The notes under the pieces were generated by a model. It did no database searches, was not told where the DNA came from, and worked only from the letters and a program-made list of their open reading frames with translations. From Methylorubrum aminovorans (GTDB lineage: Bacteria; Pseudomonadota; Alphaproteobacteria; Rhizobiales; Beijerinckiaceae): a stretch of 64,000 bases of DNA. The first letter of the stretch is position 1, and each line of letters begins with the position of its first letter. This document shows positions 48,996-57,803 of the stretch, one piece after another. The DNA is taken from NCBI RefSeq assembly GCF_022179725.1, contig NZ_BPRC01000001.1:806001-870000 (forward strand). The letters run 5' to 3'. The position numbers and the translations under genes were made by a program.

Positions 48996-49091
48996 GGAAA
49001 ATAAGCTTAACCGGCCATTAGGGTTAACGCTCTATCACCCCGGCATCGGCACGGCGCAAGCGCCGGCCGCGGGATTGGGGGAGAGGACGAC

Positions 49092-49940
49092 ATGACCGGC
49101 ATCTGCGGCAGGGCCCCGAGCCAGCCTGGAACGGTCCGCACCCGCCGCCTGCTCGCCCTGGCTCTGGTCGGCCTCGGGCTCGCCGGCTGCCAGACCCGCT
49201 CGCCGGAAACGACGGGCTCGATCAGCAGCCTCAACCCGTTCGGCAAGAGCCGCCCGGAGCGCTCGCCCCGCGCCGAGGTCGAGGCCCTGGCGGACCGCTA
49301 CAACGCCGACCCGAGCGATGCGCGCAACGCGATGCGCTACGCCGCGGCGTTGCGCGCCACCGATCAGAAATCGCAAGCGGTCGCGGTGCTGCAGCAGCTT
49401 GCGCTGCGCAACCCGAAGGACAAGGCGGTGCTCGCGGCCTACGGCAAGAGCCTCGCCGATGCCGGCCGCTACGGGGAGGCCAACGAGGTCCTCCAGAACG
49501 CCCACAGCCCGGCCCAGCCCGATTGGCGCGTGCTCTCCGCTCAGGGGATGGTGGCGGACGAGACCGGCGACCACGCGAGGGCGCAGAGCCTCTACGACGC
49601 CGCCCTCAAGATCGCGCCGAACGAGCCGCGGGTCCTGTCGAATCTCGGCCTGTCCTACGCTCTCTCCCGCCGCCTCGAGGAGGCCGAGACGACCCTGCGC
49701 CTCGCCGTCGCCCAGCCGAAGGCGGATGCCCGCGTGCGCCAGAACCTCGCCCTGGTGCTCGGCCTGAAGGGCCGCTACGACGAGGCGGAGCAGGTGCTGG
49801 CCCAGGATCTCGGCCCGGCGGAAGCGGCGGCCAACGTGCGGGAGCTGCGTGCCATGGCGGCCCGACGCGCGGCGCCGAAGACGGCGCAGGCACCGAGCCC
49901 CGCCCCGAGCCGGCAGCTTGCTCGGGCGTCGATCCAGTAG
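49092..49940 (+). CDS. tetratricopeptide-repeat lipoprotein (TadD-like)
   Basis: A 282-residue protein: signal peptide with lipobox LAGC (Cys about 33), a short linker, then TPR helices (about 60-245). Visible repeats include LALRNPKDKAVLAAYGKSLADAGRYGEAN and ALKIAPNEPRVLSNLGLSYALSRRLEEAETTLRLA. It resembles Flp pilus assembly protein TadD. No other tad gene is in the window, so an assembly-platform role is uncertain. The start has a GAGAGGACGA site. Confidence 0.75.
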   Translation: MTGICGRAPSQPGTVRTRRLLALALVGLGLAGCQTRSPETTGSISSLNPFGKSRPERSPRAEVEALADRYNADPSDARNAMRYAAALRATDQKSQAVAVLQQLALRNPKDKAVLAAYGKSLADAGRYGEANEVLQNAHSPAQPDWRVLSAQGMVADETGDHARAQSLYDAALKIAPNEPRVLSNLGLSYALSRRLEEAETTLRLAVAQPKADARVRQNLALVLGLKGRYDEAEQVLAQDLGPAEAAANVRELRAMAARRAAPKTAQAPSPAPSRQLARASIQ

Positions 49941-50140
49941 TTCGACGCCGACTCCCACGGAACTTCTGGCCCTTCGACCTTGACGAATCCGGTGCGTCTC
50001 CCCTATAGGCTCGCCACTTCCATAGGACTCCGCCGGTATCGATTGTCGCGAGGGTTCGACGCCCTCGGCGCGAGAGCCGTGTGGCATTGCCGAAACGCTT
50101 CAGCGCCGAGACCCGGCCTAACGTTGACAGGACTGTAACG

Positions 50141-50446
50141 ATGTCGCGTCGCTGCGAACTCACGGGCAAGGCCGTTCAGGTCGGCCACCTCGTGAGCCAC
50201 TCGAACCGGAAGACCAAGTGCCGGTTCCTGCCGAACCTCTGCAACGTCACGCTGCAGTCGGATGCCCTCAACCGCCGCGTTCGCCTGCGGGTGACCGCTC
50301 ACGCGCTGCGCTCGGTCGAGCACCGCGGCGGCCTCGACGCCTTCCTCGTCAAGGCGCGCGAGATCGAGCTGTCGCAGACCGCCCGCCTGCTCAAGCGCGA
50401 CATCGAGAAGAAGCTCGCCGAGACTGCGGCCCCCGCCGCCGCGTAA
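50141..50446 (+). CDS. rpmB: 50S ribosomal protein L28
   Basis: A 101-residue ribosomal protein: [21 protein letters not shown] and [15 protein letters not shown] are the L28 signature. It is slightly longer at the C-terminus (Ala-rich tail) than the E. coli protein. ATG 50141 is the conserved start; the open frame from 50081 is not real. An intrinsic terminator follows. Confidence 0.96.
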   Translation: MSRRCELTGKAVQVGHLVSHSNRKTKCRFLPNLCNVTLQSDALNRRVRLRVTAHALRSVEHRGGLDAFLVKAREIELSQTARLLKRDIEKKLAETAAPAAA

Positions 50447-50494
50447 GTCCGCCGGGCCCGTAGCGGCCCGCGCTTCTTCCAAGAAGAATCGGGA

Positions 50495-50531
50495 GGCCAC
50501 CGGATGCGCAGCGCGCGCCCGGTGGCCTTTT
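50495..50531 (+). terminator. Rho-independent terminator of rpmB
   Basis: 9-bp stem GGCCACCGG / CCGGTGGCC with a 15-nt GC-rich loop followed by TTTTCC. Confidence 0.75.
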
Positions 50532-50556
50532 CCGTTCGACAAGGCCCAGGCTGCCG

Positions 50557-51486
50557 ATGACGGCGCTCACCCTCATCATCCCGATCTTCGGCCTTGTCCT
50601 CGTCGGCTGGCTGGCCTCGCTCACCAAGATCATCTCCGAGCGGGTCGGCGATGGGCTCTCCGAATACGTCTTCTCGCTGGCGGTGCCGGCGCTGATCGTC
50701 TCGACCCTGACGCGCCCGGGCCTCACGGGCGAGATCGCCTGGGGCTACTGGGCGAGCTATTTCGGCGGGGCCGCGATCGCCTGGGCCACCGGCTCGCTGA
50801 TCGGGCGCCGCACCGCGGGTGTGGACCGGCGCGGCGCCGTGCTGCACGGCTTCGCCGCGAGCCAGTCAAACACGGTCTTCGTCGGCGTGCCGATGATTCT
50901 CCAGGCCTACGGCGAGGCGGGCGCCTTCCCGCTCTTCATGCTGCTGGCTGTCCATCTGCCGCTGATGATGGGCGCGGCCACCTTCCTGATCGAGTCGGAG
51001 GGTGAGCGGCCCTTGAGCCAGCGCCTCAAGGCGCTCGGCCTCGTGCTGGCCAAGAACCCGATCTTCCTGGCGCTCGCCGTCGGCATGGCGATGAAGGCGA
51101 GCGGGCTCTCGCTCTCCGGCATCCCGAAGGCGCTGGTCGATTCGCTCGGCGGCACCGCCTCGACCTGCGCGCTGATCGCGCTCGGCGCCGGACTAACCCG
51201 CTACAAGGTGCTGCACGACCTGCCGGGCGCCAGCATCGTCGCGGCGCTCAAGCTCGGCCTGCACCCGCTCGCGGTCTACATCCTGGCTTTCCACGTCTTC
51301 ACCATGCCGCCGGCCTATGCCGGCGTGGCCGTGCTGTTCGCGGCAATGCCCGTGGGCATCAACGCCTACCTGCTCGCCGCCCGCTACAAGAGCGAGCAGG
51401 GGCTTGTCGCCGCCGCCGTGCTGGTCTCGACGCTGGCTGCCACCGCGACGACGGTCGGCTGGCTGATGCTGCTCGGGCGGGGATGA
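50557..51486 (+). CDS. AEC family transporter (auxin efflux carrier-like)
   Basis: A 309-residue polytopic membrane protein with about ten hydrophobic segments in two inverted halves. The first half has IIPIFGLVLVGWLASLTKII and AVPALIVSTL; the middle FAASQSNTVFVGVPMILQAYG and the late AAMPVGINAYLLAARYKSEQG motifs are typical of the family (PF03547). Such proteins export or take up carboxylates; the substrate is unknown. It is 107 bp upstream of lysS on the same strand. Confidence 0.88.
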   Translation: MTALTLIIPIFGLVLVGWLASLTKIISERVGDGLSEYVFSLAVPALIVSTLTRPGLTGEIAWGYWASYFGGAAIAWATGSLIGRRTAGVDRRGAVLHGFAASQSNTVFVGVPMILQAYGEAGAFPLFMLLAVHLPLMMGAATFLIESEGERPLSQRLKALGLVLAKNPIFLALAVGMAMKASGLSLSGIPKALVDSLGGTASTCALIALGAGLTRYKVLHDLPGASIVAALKLGLHPLAVYILAFHVFTMPPAYAGVAVLFAAMPVGINAYLLAARYKSEQGLVAAAVLVSTLAATATTVGWLMLLGRG

Positions 51487-51592
51487 CCGTCCTCACGTTG
51501 ACCCCGGCCCCCGCCCTCCATAGGTTGCCCGCTCTCGCGCCCCGGCCCGGATGGCCGGTGCGGCGCCCGTCCTGAACCCCGAAAAGCATTCG

Positions 51593-53296
51593 ATGTCCGC
51601 GCCCCTTCGTCTCGACCCCGATATTCTGGAGGCTGCCGCCTCCGCCGCCGCCTGGCCGTTCGAGGAGGCGCGCAAGCTCGTGGCGCGGCTGGAGAAGAAG
51701 CCGAAGAGTGAGGTGCTGTTCGAGACCGGCTACGGCCCCTCGGGCCTGCCGCATATCGGCACCTTCGGCGAGGTCGCCCGTACCTCGATGGTGCGCCACG
51801 CCTTCCGCGTGCTGACGAAGGATTCCGTGCCGACCCGGCTGATCGCCTTCTCGGACGACATGGACGGGCTGCGCAAGGTTCCGGACAACGTGCCGAATCG
51901 CGAGCGGCTGCGCGAGGCACTCAACCTGCCGCTGACCAAGGTGCCCGATCCGTTCGGCACGCATGAGAGCTTCGGCCACCACAACAACGCGGAGCTGCGC
52001 CGCTTCCTCGACGCCTTCGGCTTCGACTACGAGTTCCGCTCGGCCACCGATTGCTACACCTCGGGCGTCTTTGACGACGCCCTGCGCCTCGTCCTGGATC
52101 GCTACGACGCGGTGATGGCGATCATGCTGCCCTCGCTGCGAGCCGAGCGCTCGGCGAGCTACTCGCCCTTCCTGCCGATCCATCCCGTCACCGGCCACGT
52201 GATGCAGGTGGCGATCGACGAGGTGCGGCCGTCCGCCGGCACCATCGTCTGGCGTGATCCGGCGACCGACGAGCGCTACGAGACGCCGGTGACCGGCGGC
52301 CACGCCAAACTGCAGTGGAAGCCCGATTGGGCCATGCGCTGGGTGGCGCTCGGCGTCGATTACGAGATGGCGGGCAAGGACCTGATCGATTCGGTCAAGC
52401 TCTCGGGCCAGATCGCCCGCGCGCTCGGCGCCGAGCCGCCGGAAGGGTTCAACTACGAACTCTTCCTCGACGAGAAGGGCCAGAAGATCTCGAAGTCGAA
52501 GGGCAACGGCCTGACCATCGACGAGTGGCTGACCTACGCCACGCCGGAATCGCTCGCGCTGTTCATGTACAACAAGCCGCGCGAGGCCAAGCGCCTGTTC
52601 TTCGACGTGATCCCGCGCCACGTCGACGAGTACGACAACTTCCTCGGCCGCTTCAGTGGCCAGGAGGCCAAGCATCGGCTCGGCAACCCGGTCTGGCACC
52701 TGCATGCGGGGTCGCCGCCGGAGGTCGAGACCATCGACGATGCGGGCACAACGCTCTCCTTCGGCATGCTGCTGAACCTCGTGGCGGTGGCCAATGCCGA
52801 GGACGAGGCCGTGCTGTGGGGCTTCATCCGACGCTACGCCCCCAATGTCGGGCCGGAGACGCATCCGCGGCTCGCCGGCCTCGTGACGCGGGCGCTCGCC
52901 TATTACCGCGACTTCGTGCGGCCGCAGAAGCAGTACCGCGCCCCGACCGAGGAGGAGGCCGCGGCCCTGCGCGACCTATCGCAGACGCTGGCCGAGCACG
53001 AGGCCTCGACCGATCCGGAGGCGTTGCAGGCCATCGTCTACGAGGTGGGCCGGCGCCACTTCCCCGACCTGTCGGGCAAGGCCAAGAGCCCGGACGGGCG
53101 CCCCGGTGTCGCGAAGACGTGGTTCGCCTCGATTTACAACGTGCTGTTCGGCGAGGCCCAAGGACCGCGCTTCGGCTCGTTCATCGCGCTCTACGGCGTC
53201 GCCGGCACGCGGGCGCTGATCGAGAAGGCGCTGAGCGGCGCACTGGTGGCCGAGCACGCGGCCTTCTTGGAGAACCGCAAGGCCGCGGCGGCGTGA
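51593..53296 (+). CDS. lysS: lysyl-tRNA synthetase, class I
   Basis: Charges tRNA-Lys. 567 residues of the class I type (LysK) found in archaea and alphaproteobacteria, unlike the class II enzyme of E. coli. The HIGH-type motif is [13 protein letters not shown] and the KMSKS-type motif is [13 protein letters not shown] 51593 ([15 protein letters not shown]) is preferred over the frame opening at 51551. The stop overlaps a GTG that starts the next gene, so coupling is likely. Confidence 0.94.
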   Translation: MSAPLRLDPDILEAAASAAAWPFEEARKLVARLEKKPKSEVLFETGYGPSGLPHIGTFGEVARTSMVRHAFRVLTKDSVPTRLIAFSDDMDGLRKVPDNVPNRERLREALNLPLTKVPDPFGTHESFGHHNNAELRRFLDAFGFDYEFRSATDCYTSGVFDDALRLVLDRYDAVMAIMLPSLRAERSASYSPFLPIHPVTGHVMQVAIDEVRPSAGTIVWRDPATDERYETPVTGGHAKLQWKPDWAMRWVALGVDYEMAGKDLIDSVKLSGQIARALGAEPPEGFNYELFLDEKGQKISKSKGNGLTIDEWLTYATPESLALFMYNKPREAKRLFFDVIPRHVDEYDNFLGRFSGQEAKHRLGNPVWHLHAGSPPEVETIDDAGTTLSFGMLLNLVAVANAEDEAVLWGFIRRYAPNVGPETHPRLAGLVTRALAYYRDFVRPQKQYRAPTEEEAAALRDLSQTLAEHEASTDPEALQAIVYEVGRRHFPDLSGKAKSPDGRPGVAKTWFASIYNVLFGEAQGPRFGSFIALYGVAGTRALIEKALSGALVAEHAAFLENRKAAAA

Positions 53297-53934
53297 AAGG
53301 ACGGGGCGCCAGGGTCAGGATGACGGTGCTGGCAGGCCTCCTCGCCGCCCTGTTCGGCACCTCCGCCTCGGCACAGGTCGCGCAGGGCATCAAGGCCTAT
53401 GCGCGGGGCAACTACCCGGCGGCGATGCGCGCCTTCGAGGCCGGCGCGGCGAAGGGCGACCCGCAAGCGCTCTACAATCTCGGCGTCGCCTATGCGGAAG
53501 GGCGCGCCGTGCCGGCGGATCCGGCCCGCGCCCTCGATTACTATCGGCAGGCGGCACAGGGCGGCAGCGTCCTCGCTGCGTTCAACCTGGGCCAGGCCTA
53601 TCGGAAAGGGCAGGGGGTCGCGGCCGACCCGGCGCAGGCCGCGCACTGGTACGAGCGGGCAGCCAAGGGCGGTCACTACAAGGCCGGCAACGAGCTCGGC
53701 ATCCTCTACATCGAAGGCAAGGGCGTGCCGCGCGATCCCATCGAGGGCATGGCCTGGATCTACCCGGCGACCCACGCCTCGATCATGGATGAATCCGCCA
53801 TGGCCAATGCGATTCAGGCGGCGGGCATGCTCGACCGCGCCCAGATCCAGGAGGCGCAGGCGCGGGGCAAGACCTATTTCCAACGCTACATCGCGCCGAA
53901 CCGGGCGGTGGTGCGGGCGCTGTCGGGGGGCTGA
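53293..53934 (+). CDS. secreted Sel1-repeat (TPR-like) protein
   Basis: A 213-residue protein from GTG 53293, which overlaps the lysS stop (GTGA) and supplies a basic N-region for the signal peptide [22 protein letters not shown] 53320 would lack that basic N-region. Three Sel1-like repeats follow ([33 protein letters not shown], ...[26 protein letters not shown], ...[23 protein letters not shown]). Sel1 proteins act as interaction scaffolds; the partner is unknown. Confidence 0.8.
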   Translation: MKGRGARVRMTVLAGLLAALFGTSASAQVAQGIKAYARGNYPAAMRAFEAGAAKGDPQALYNLGVAYAEGRAVPADPARALDYYRQAAQGGSVLAAFNLGQAYRKGQGVAADPAQAAHWYERAAKGGHYKAGNELGILYIEGKGVPRDPIEGMAWIYPATHASIMDESAMANAIQAAGMLDRAQIQEAQARGKTYFQRYIAPNRAVVRALSGG

Positions 53935-53988
53935 GCGACGCCGTCCGGCTCGAAACCAGCCACCCTGCGGCTCACGAGCGGCGTCCGA

Positions 53989-54486
53989 TCATGAAAGCTC
54001 GGCCGGCCGGCTCCCGGTGATCGCGCGCGGCGGCTCCAAGCCGCTATCAGCGCCGCCCGGCGTCGCCAGAGCATCGGCGCTGTTCCGCCGCCGGCCGGCA
54101 AGCCTTCGTATCCCCGCATCGGGCGCTGCCGCCAGCCCGATGCCCACAGCGTAGGCGAGGATGTTCCAGGGCGAAAAGATCCGCCCGAGCAGCAACTGGC
54201 CCGCCAGCGTCAGGCGGAACGCGTCGAGCTCCGGCGTGTGGACGAGGCGGAACAGCTCGACCAATCCCGCGAGAGCCAAGGCGGCGAAAGCGAGCCGGCC
54301 AACAGCGGTCGTCGGGCGGAGGAAGGCGACGAGCCCGTAGACCATCGCGCCCCACAGCACCGAGCCCGCATATTTCACGACCTCCCTCGGCAGACCGAGT
54401 GACAGATAACGCACGCCGATACCCGCCGCGATCACGGCGAGGACGGCGGCAGCGAGGCGGAAGCGACGGGATCGGAGGATCGGCAT
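53989..54486 (-). CDS. DUF2809 family membrane protein
   Basis: A 165-residue protein with four hydrophobic segments. The pattern GIGVRYLSLGLPREVVKYAGSVLWGAMVYGLVAF, then VELFRLVHTPELDAFRLTLAGQLLLGRIFSPWNILAYAVG, matches DUF2809. The C-terminal tail is polar. Function unknown. It is convergent with the Sel1 gene and divergent from prfB. Confidence 0.8.
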   Translation of the reverse strand: MPILRSRRFRLAAAVLAVIAAGIGVRYLSLGLPREVVKYAGSVLWGAMVYGLVAFLRPTTAVGRLAFAALALAGLVELFRLVHTPELDAFRLTLAGQLLLGRIFSPWNILAYAVGIGLAAAPDAGIRRLAGRRRNSADALATPGGADSGLEPPRAITGSRPAELS

Positions 54487-54557
54487 CGCGGTGGTTTACA
54501 GGGCGGGAGCCGCCCGGTATCACCCCCGGCCACACCGATAGTCGAGTTTCACACCAG

Positions 54558-55686
54558 ATGCGCGCCGAGATCGAGCAGGCCTCGGATGCCGCCAAGCAGT
54601 CTATAGGGCTGCTGAGGAGGCATCTTTGACTGGGACACCGTCGATAAACGCCTCGCGGAGCTGAACGCCGCGTCCGAGAACCCCGACCTCTGGAACGATC
54701 CGGAGGCCGCGCAGAAGGTCATGCGCGAGCGCCAGGAGCTCGACGAGGCCGTCACCGCGATCAAGAAGCTCGAACAGGATCTCGAGGACGCCGCGACGCT
54801 GATCGAACTCGGCGAGATGGAGGGCGACCAAGCCTCCATCACCGAGGGCGAGAACGCAATCAAGGCGGTCGAGAAGGAGGCCGCGAGCCGTCAGGTCGAG
54901 ACCCTTCTCTCGGGCGAGGCCGACGGCTTCGACACCTATCTCGAAGTCCATGCGGGCGCCGGCGGCACCGAGAGCCAGGACTGGGCGAACATGCTCCAGC
55001 GCATGTATGCCCGCTGGGCCGAGCGCCGGAAGTTCAAGGTCGAGATCGTCGAGATGACCGACGGCGAAGAGGCCGGGATCAAGGGCGCCACGCTCCTGAT
55101 CAAGGGCCACAACGCCTATGGCTGGCTCAAGACCGAGTCGGGCGTGCATCGCCTCGTGCGCATTTCGCCCTACGATTCCAACGCGCGGCGGCACACCAGC
55201 TTTGCCAGCGTCTGGGTCTATCCGGTCATCGACGACCGGATCGAGATCGAGATCAAGGAATCCGACTGCCGCATCGACACCTACCGGTCGTCGGGCGCGG
55301 GCGGCCAGCACGTCAACACGACCGATTCGGCGGTGCGCATCACGCACAACCCGACCGGCATCGTCGTGGCCTGCCAGCAGGAGCGCTCGCAGCACAAGAA
55401 CCGGGCCACCGCCTGGAACATGCTGCGTGCCCGCCTCTACGAGGCCGAGCTGAAGAAGCGCGAGGAGAAGGCCAACGCCGAGGCGGCCTCGAAGACGGAG
55501 ATCGGCTGGGGCCACCAGATCCGATCCTACGTGCTCCAGCCGTATCAGCTCGTGAAGGACCTGCGCACCGGCACCCAATCGACCGACCCGGACGAGGTGC
55601 TCGACGGCGACCTCGACCCGTTCATGGAAGCCTCGCTGGCGCAGCGCGTCTACGGCGGCAGCGAAGAGGTCGCGGATATCGACTGA
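54558..55686 (+). CDS. prfB: peptide chain release factor 2, expressed by programmed +1 frameshift
   Basis: RF2 terminates translation at UGA and UAA. The first 23 codons ([23 protein letters not shown]) are in frame 1 from ATG 54558 and end in a TGA at 54627-54629. A +1 shift at CTT TGA continues as [14 protein letters not shown]... to 55686, for 375 residues in total. The peptidyl-hydrolysis GGQ motif is in [12 protein letters not shown]. The stop-recognition tripeptide is SPY instead of SPF ([16 protein letters not shown]), common in alphaproteobacteria. Confidence 0.95.
54615..54630 (+). promoter_or_regulatory. prfB programmed frameshift signal
   Basis: AGGAGG at 54615-54620, three bases, then CTTTGAC at 54624-54630. 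The internal Shine-Dalgarno-like element and its spacing match the E. coli prfB site, so low RF2 should raise its own synthesis. Confidence 0.9.
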
Positions 55687-55730
55687 GGTCGCTCGGTCGT
55701 CCCTGTCTCGGCCGTGCTCTCTGCCGAAAC

Positions 55731-55820
55731 GTCATTGCGAGGCGAAGCAGAAGCAATCCAGTCCGCGACCTTTCCGGAGATGTCGTGCGCTGGATCGCTT
55801 CGCTGTCGCTCGCGATGACG
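55731..55820. repeat. 90-bp inverted-repeat element (GTCATTGCGAGGC family)
   Basis: Ends in GTCATTGCGAGGCGAAGC and GTCGCTCGCGATGAC, with inner arms AAGCAATCCAG and CTGGATCGCTT. The reverse complement of the element at 62815-62908 is about 80% identical along its length. A small non-autonomous element between prfB and the M23 peptidase gene. Confidence 0.75.
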
Positions 55821-55833
55821 GCGAGCGCTCCGA

Positions 55834-57009
55834 TCAATCATTGAAGACGAGTTGTGCTCCGGCGCGGAGAAACCGCTGGGGATCGACCGGCTCGCCGTCG
55901 ATACGGGTCTCGTAATGCAGGTGGCTGCCGGTGGAGCGACCGGTCGAGCCGGCAAACCCGACGACGGTGCCCGCCTCCACCCGCTGACCGACCGAGACGG
56001 CGGTGCCGGACAGGTGCGCGTAGCGGGTGACGAGGCCGCGCCCGTGATCGACCTCGACCATGTTGCCGTAGCCGCCGGCATACTCGGCCGTGGTGACCCG
56101 CCCGGCCGCGGTGGCCTGGACCGGAGTACCGGTCTCGACGCGCATATCCACGCCCGTGTGGAGCGCGTAGCCGCGGGTGAACGGATCGAGCCGCGCGCCG
56201 AAGCTGCTGGTGAAGGTGAGGTCACCCGGCAGGGGCTGGCGGAAGGGGAGGGCGGCGGCCACGCGGCGCAGATGTGTCTCCTCGTCGATCTGGCGCCGGG
56301 CATCGGCCAGGGCGCTCTCGAAGGCGTCGGTGCCGAGCGGGACGAGAGGACCGCCGACGCCGGCCGGCGGCGCGTCGAAGCGGGCGGGCGAGAGACCGGT
56401 GCGGGCGATCAGGTCGCGAAACCGCTCGGCGCTGCGCGCCGCCTGCCGGGCAATGCCGGCGACGCTGCGCGATTGGGCTTCGGCGACGCGCTGAAGCGCA
56501 TCCTCGAGGCGCAACAGCCGTGCGGCCGAATCGTGACCGATGATCTCGACGCGGTCCTCGCCGCCCATGCGCAGTCCCGGTGTCGGGAACGGCTTCCGGA
56601 CCCGCGGCGCGGTGTCCGCGACCGGAGCCGGAGCAGGCGGAGGCATGTCGATGGACGCCGCCGCTCCGCCGAAGCCGGAGAGCAACCCCTGGCGCTTCTC
56701 GATCAGGGCCTGCCGCTCGATGAGGGTCGCGAGACGGCTCTCGACGCTGCCGCGTGCCGCCACGCTCTCGGCCGCTGATCGATCGAGGGCGCGCTGAAGC
56801 GTGCCGAGCCGTTCCTCGTAGGTGAATTGCATCGCGCTCTGGCGCGAGACGAAGCGGGCCAGCACCTCGTCGTGGAAGACGAGGTAGTAGCTCGCACCCG
56901 CCGCCCAGAGCGTCGAGACGGCCAGTCCGAGGCTGAGGGCGACGAGGAGGCGGCGCGGCGGCGGGGAAGAGAGGCCGGCACTGCGGCGGGCCCGGGCAGT
57001 CGATGTCAT
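55834..57009 (-). CDS. M23 family peptidase with coiled coil and membrane anchor
   Basis: A 391-residue envelope protein: an N-terminal membrane segment (about 19-42), a long helical/coiled-coil region (about 60-230) and a C-terminal LytM/M23 domain (about 270-385). The zinc-binding residues are visible in GYALHTGVDMR and SHLHYETRIDG. Such proteins cleave peptidoglycan cross-links or activate amidases during division (EnvC/DipM-like). It is divergent from a gene set that includes the AsmA-like protein. Confidence 0.88.
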   Translation of the reverse strand: MTSTARARRSAGLSSPPPRRLLVALSLGLAVSTLWAAGASYYLVFHDEVLARFVSRQSAMQFTYEERLGTLQRALDRSAAESVAARGSVESRLATLIERQALIEKRQGLLSGFGGAAASIDMPPPAPAPVADTAPRVRKPFPTPGLRMGGEDRVEIIGHDSAARLLRLEDALQRVAEAQSRSVAGIARQAARSAERFRDLIARTGLSPARFDAPPAGVGGPLVPLGTDAFESALADARRQIDEETHLRRVAAALPFRQPLPGDLTFTSSFGARLDPFTRGYALHTGVDMRVETGTPVQATAAGRVTTAEYAGGYGNMVEVDHGRGLVTRYAHLSGTAVSVGQRVEAGTVVGFAGSTGRSTGSHLHYETRIDGEPVDPQRFLRAGAQLVFND

Positions 57010-57185
57010 GGCACGTCGGTCGTTCGGTGACGCGGCCGATCACAGACGATTAAGGTTAAGGAAGCTTAGCGCGTCGTCAGGGGGCCGGTGCCGGGACGAT
57101 ACACCGGGCCCCATTTGTCGAAGCGGCGTCTGGGAAATGAAAGCAGAGCTTCTGCGTGTGAAAGCTCAACACTCCGGTTGTATTG

Positions 57186-57653
57186 TCAGGCGAGAGCCTG
57201 CGCCGCCGCCAGAACCTCCTCAACGTGACCGGGCACCTTCACCTTCGGCCAGACCCGTGCGATCCGCCCTTCGCGGTCGATGAGCAGGGTCGTGCGCTCC
57301 ACGCCCATGTATTTCCGGCCGTACATGCTTTTCTCGACCCAGACTCCGTAAGTCTCCAGCATCGTCTTGGCCTCGTCGGAGGCGAGCGGAAACGTCAGGC
57401 CGTACTTCGCACGAAACTTGTCATGGCTTTTGACGGAATCGGGCGAGACCCCGATCACGGTCGCTCCGGCCGCCGCGAAGGCCTCGCTCTGGGCGTTGAA
57501 GTTCTGCGCCTCCAGGGTGCAACCGCTCGTGTCGTCCTTAGGATAGAAATAGAGCACGATCTTTTGACCGCGCAGGCTCTCCAGAGAGATGGTGTCCCCG
57601 CCCGCTCCCGGTAACGAGAACAAGGGCGCCGCATTGCCAAGTTCTAACGGCAT
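57186..57653 (-). CDS. bcp: Bcp-type peroxiredoxin, 1-Cys form
   Basis: A 155-residue thiol peroxidase. The peroxidatic Cys is Cys45 in PKDDTSGCTLEA. The resolving Cys normally five residues later (C-x4-C) is replaced by Gln50, and no other Cys is present, so it should use a thiol from another molecule. The GVWVEKSMYGRKYMGVERTTLLIDREG segment is typical. ATG 57653 follows GAAGGCGAG; the longer upstream frame belongs to the opposite-strand gene. Confidence 0.9.
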   Translation of the reverse strand: MPLELGNAAPLFSLPGAGGDTISLESLRGQKIVLYFYPKDDTSGCTLEAQNFNAQSEAFAAAGATVIGVSPDSVKSHDKFRAKYGLTFPLASDEAKTMLETYGVWVEKSMYGRKYMGVERTTLLIDREGRIARVWPKVKVPGHVEEVLAAAQALA

Positions 57654-57803
57654 CTCGCCTTCCTTTCGGCCGATTGATGGTGTGCCTGACCCCATGCACG
57701 CAGACGTCCTGGGACGCCATGCCGGAGTGGCTTGAATCCTGAGGAAAGACGCCGCGGCCAACGGACCTCCGCCCGAACCTACGGGTGCAGCAGCGAACGA
57801 GTG

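Noticed and set aside
54558..54629. prfB as a broken gene because of the TGA in its 24th codon
   Set aside because: The TGA lies in a canonical programmed frameshift site with the correct Shine-Dalgarno spacing.
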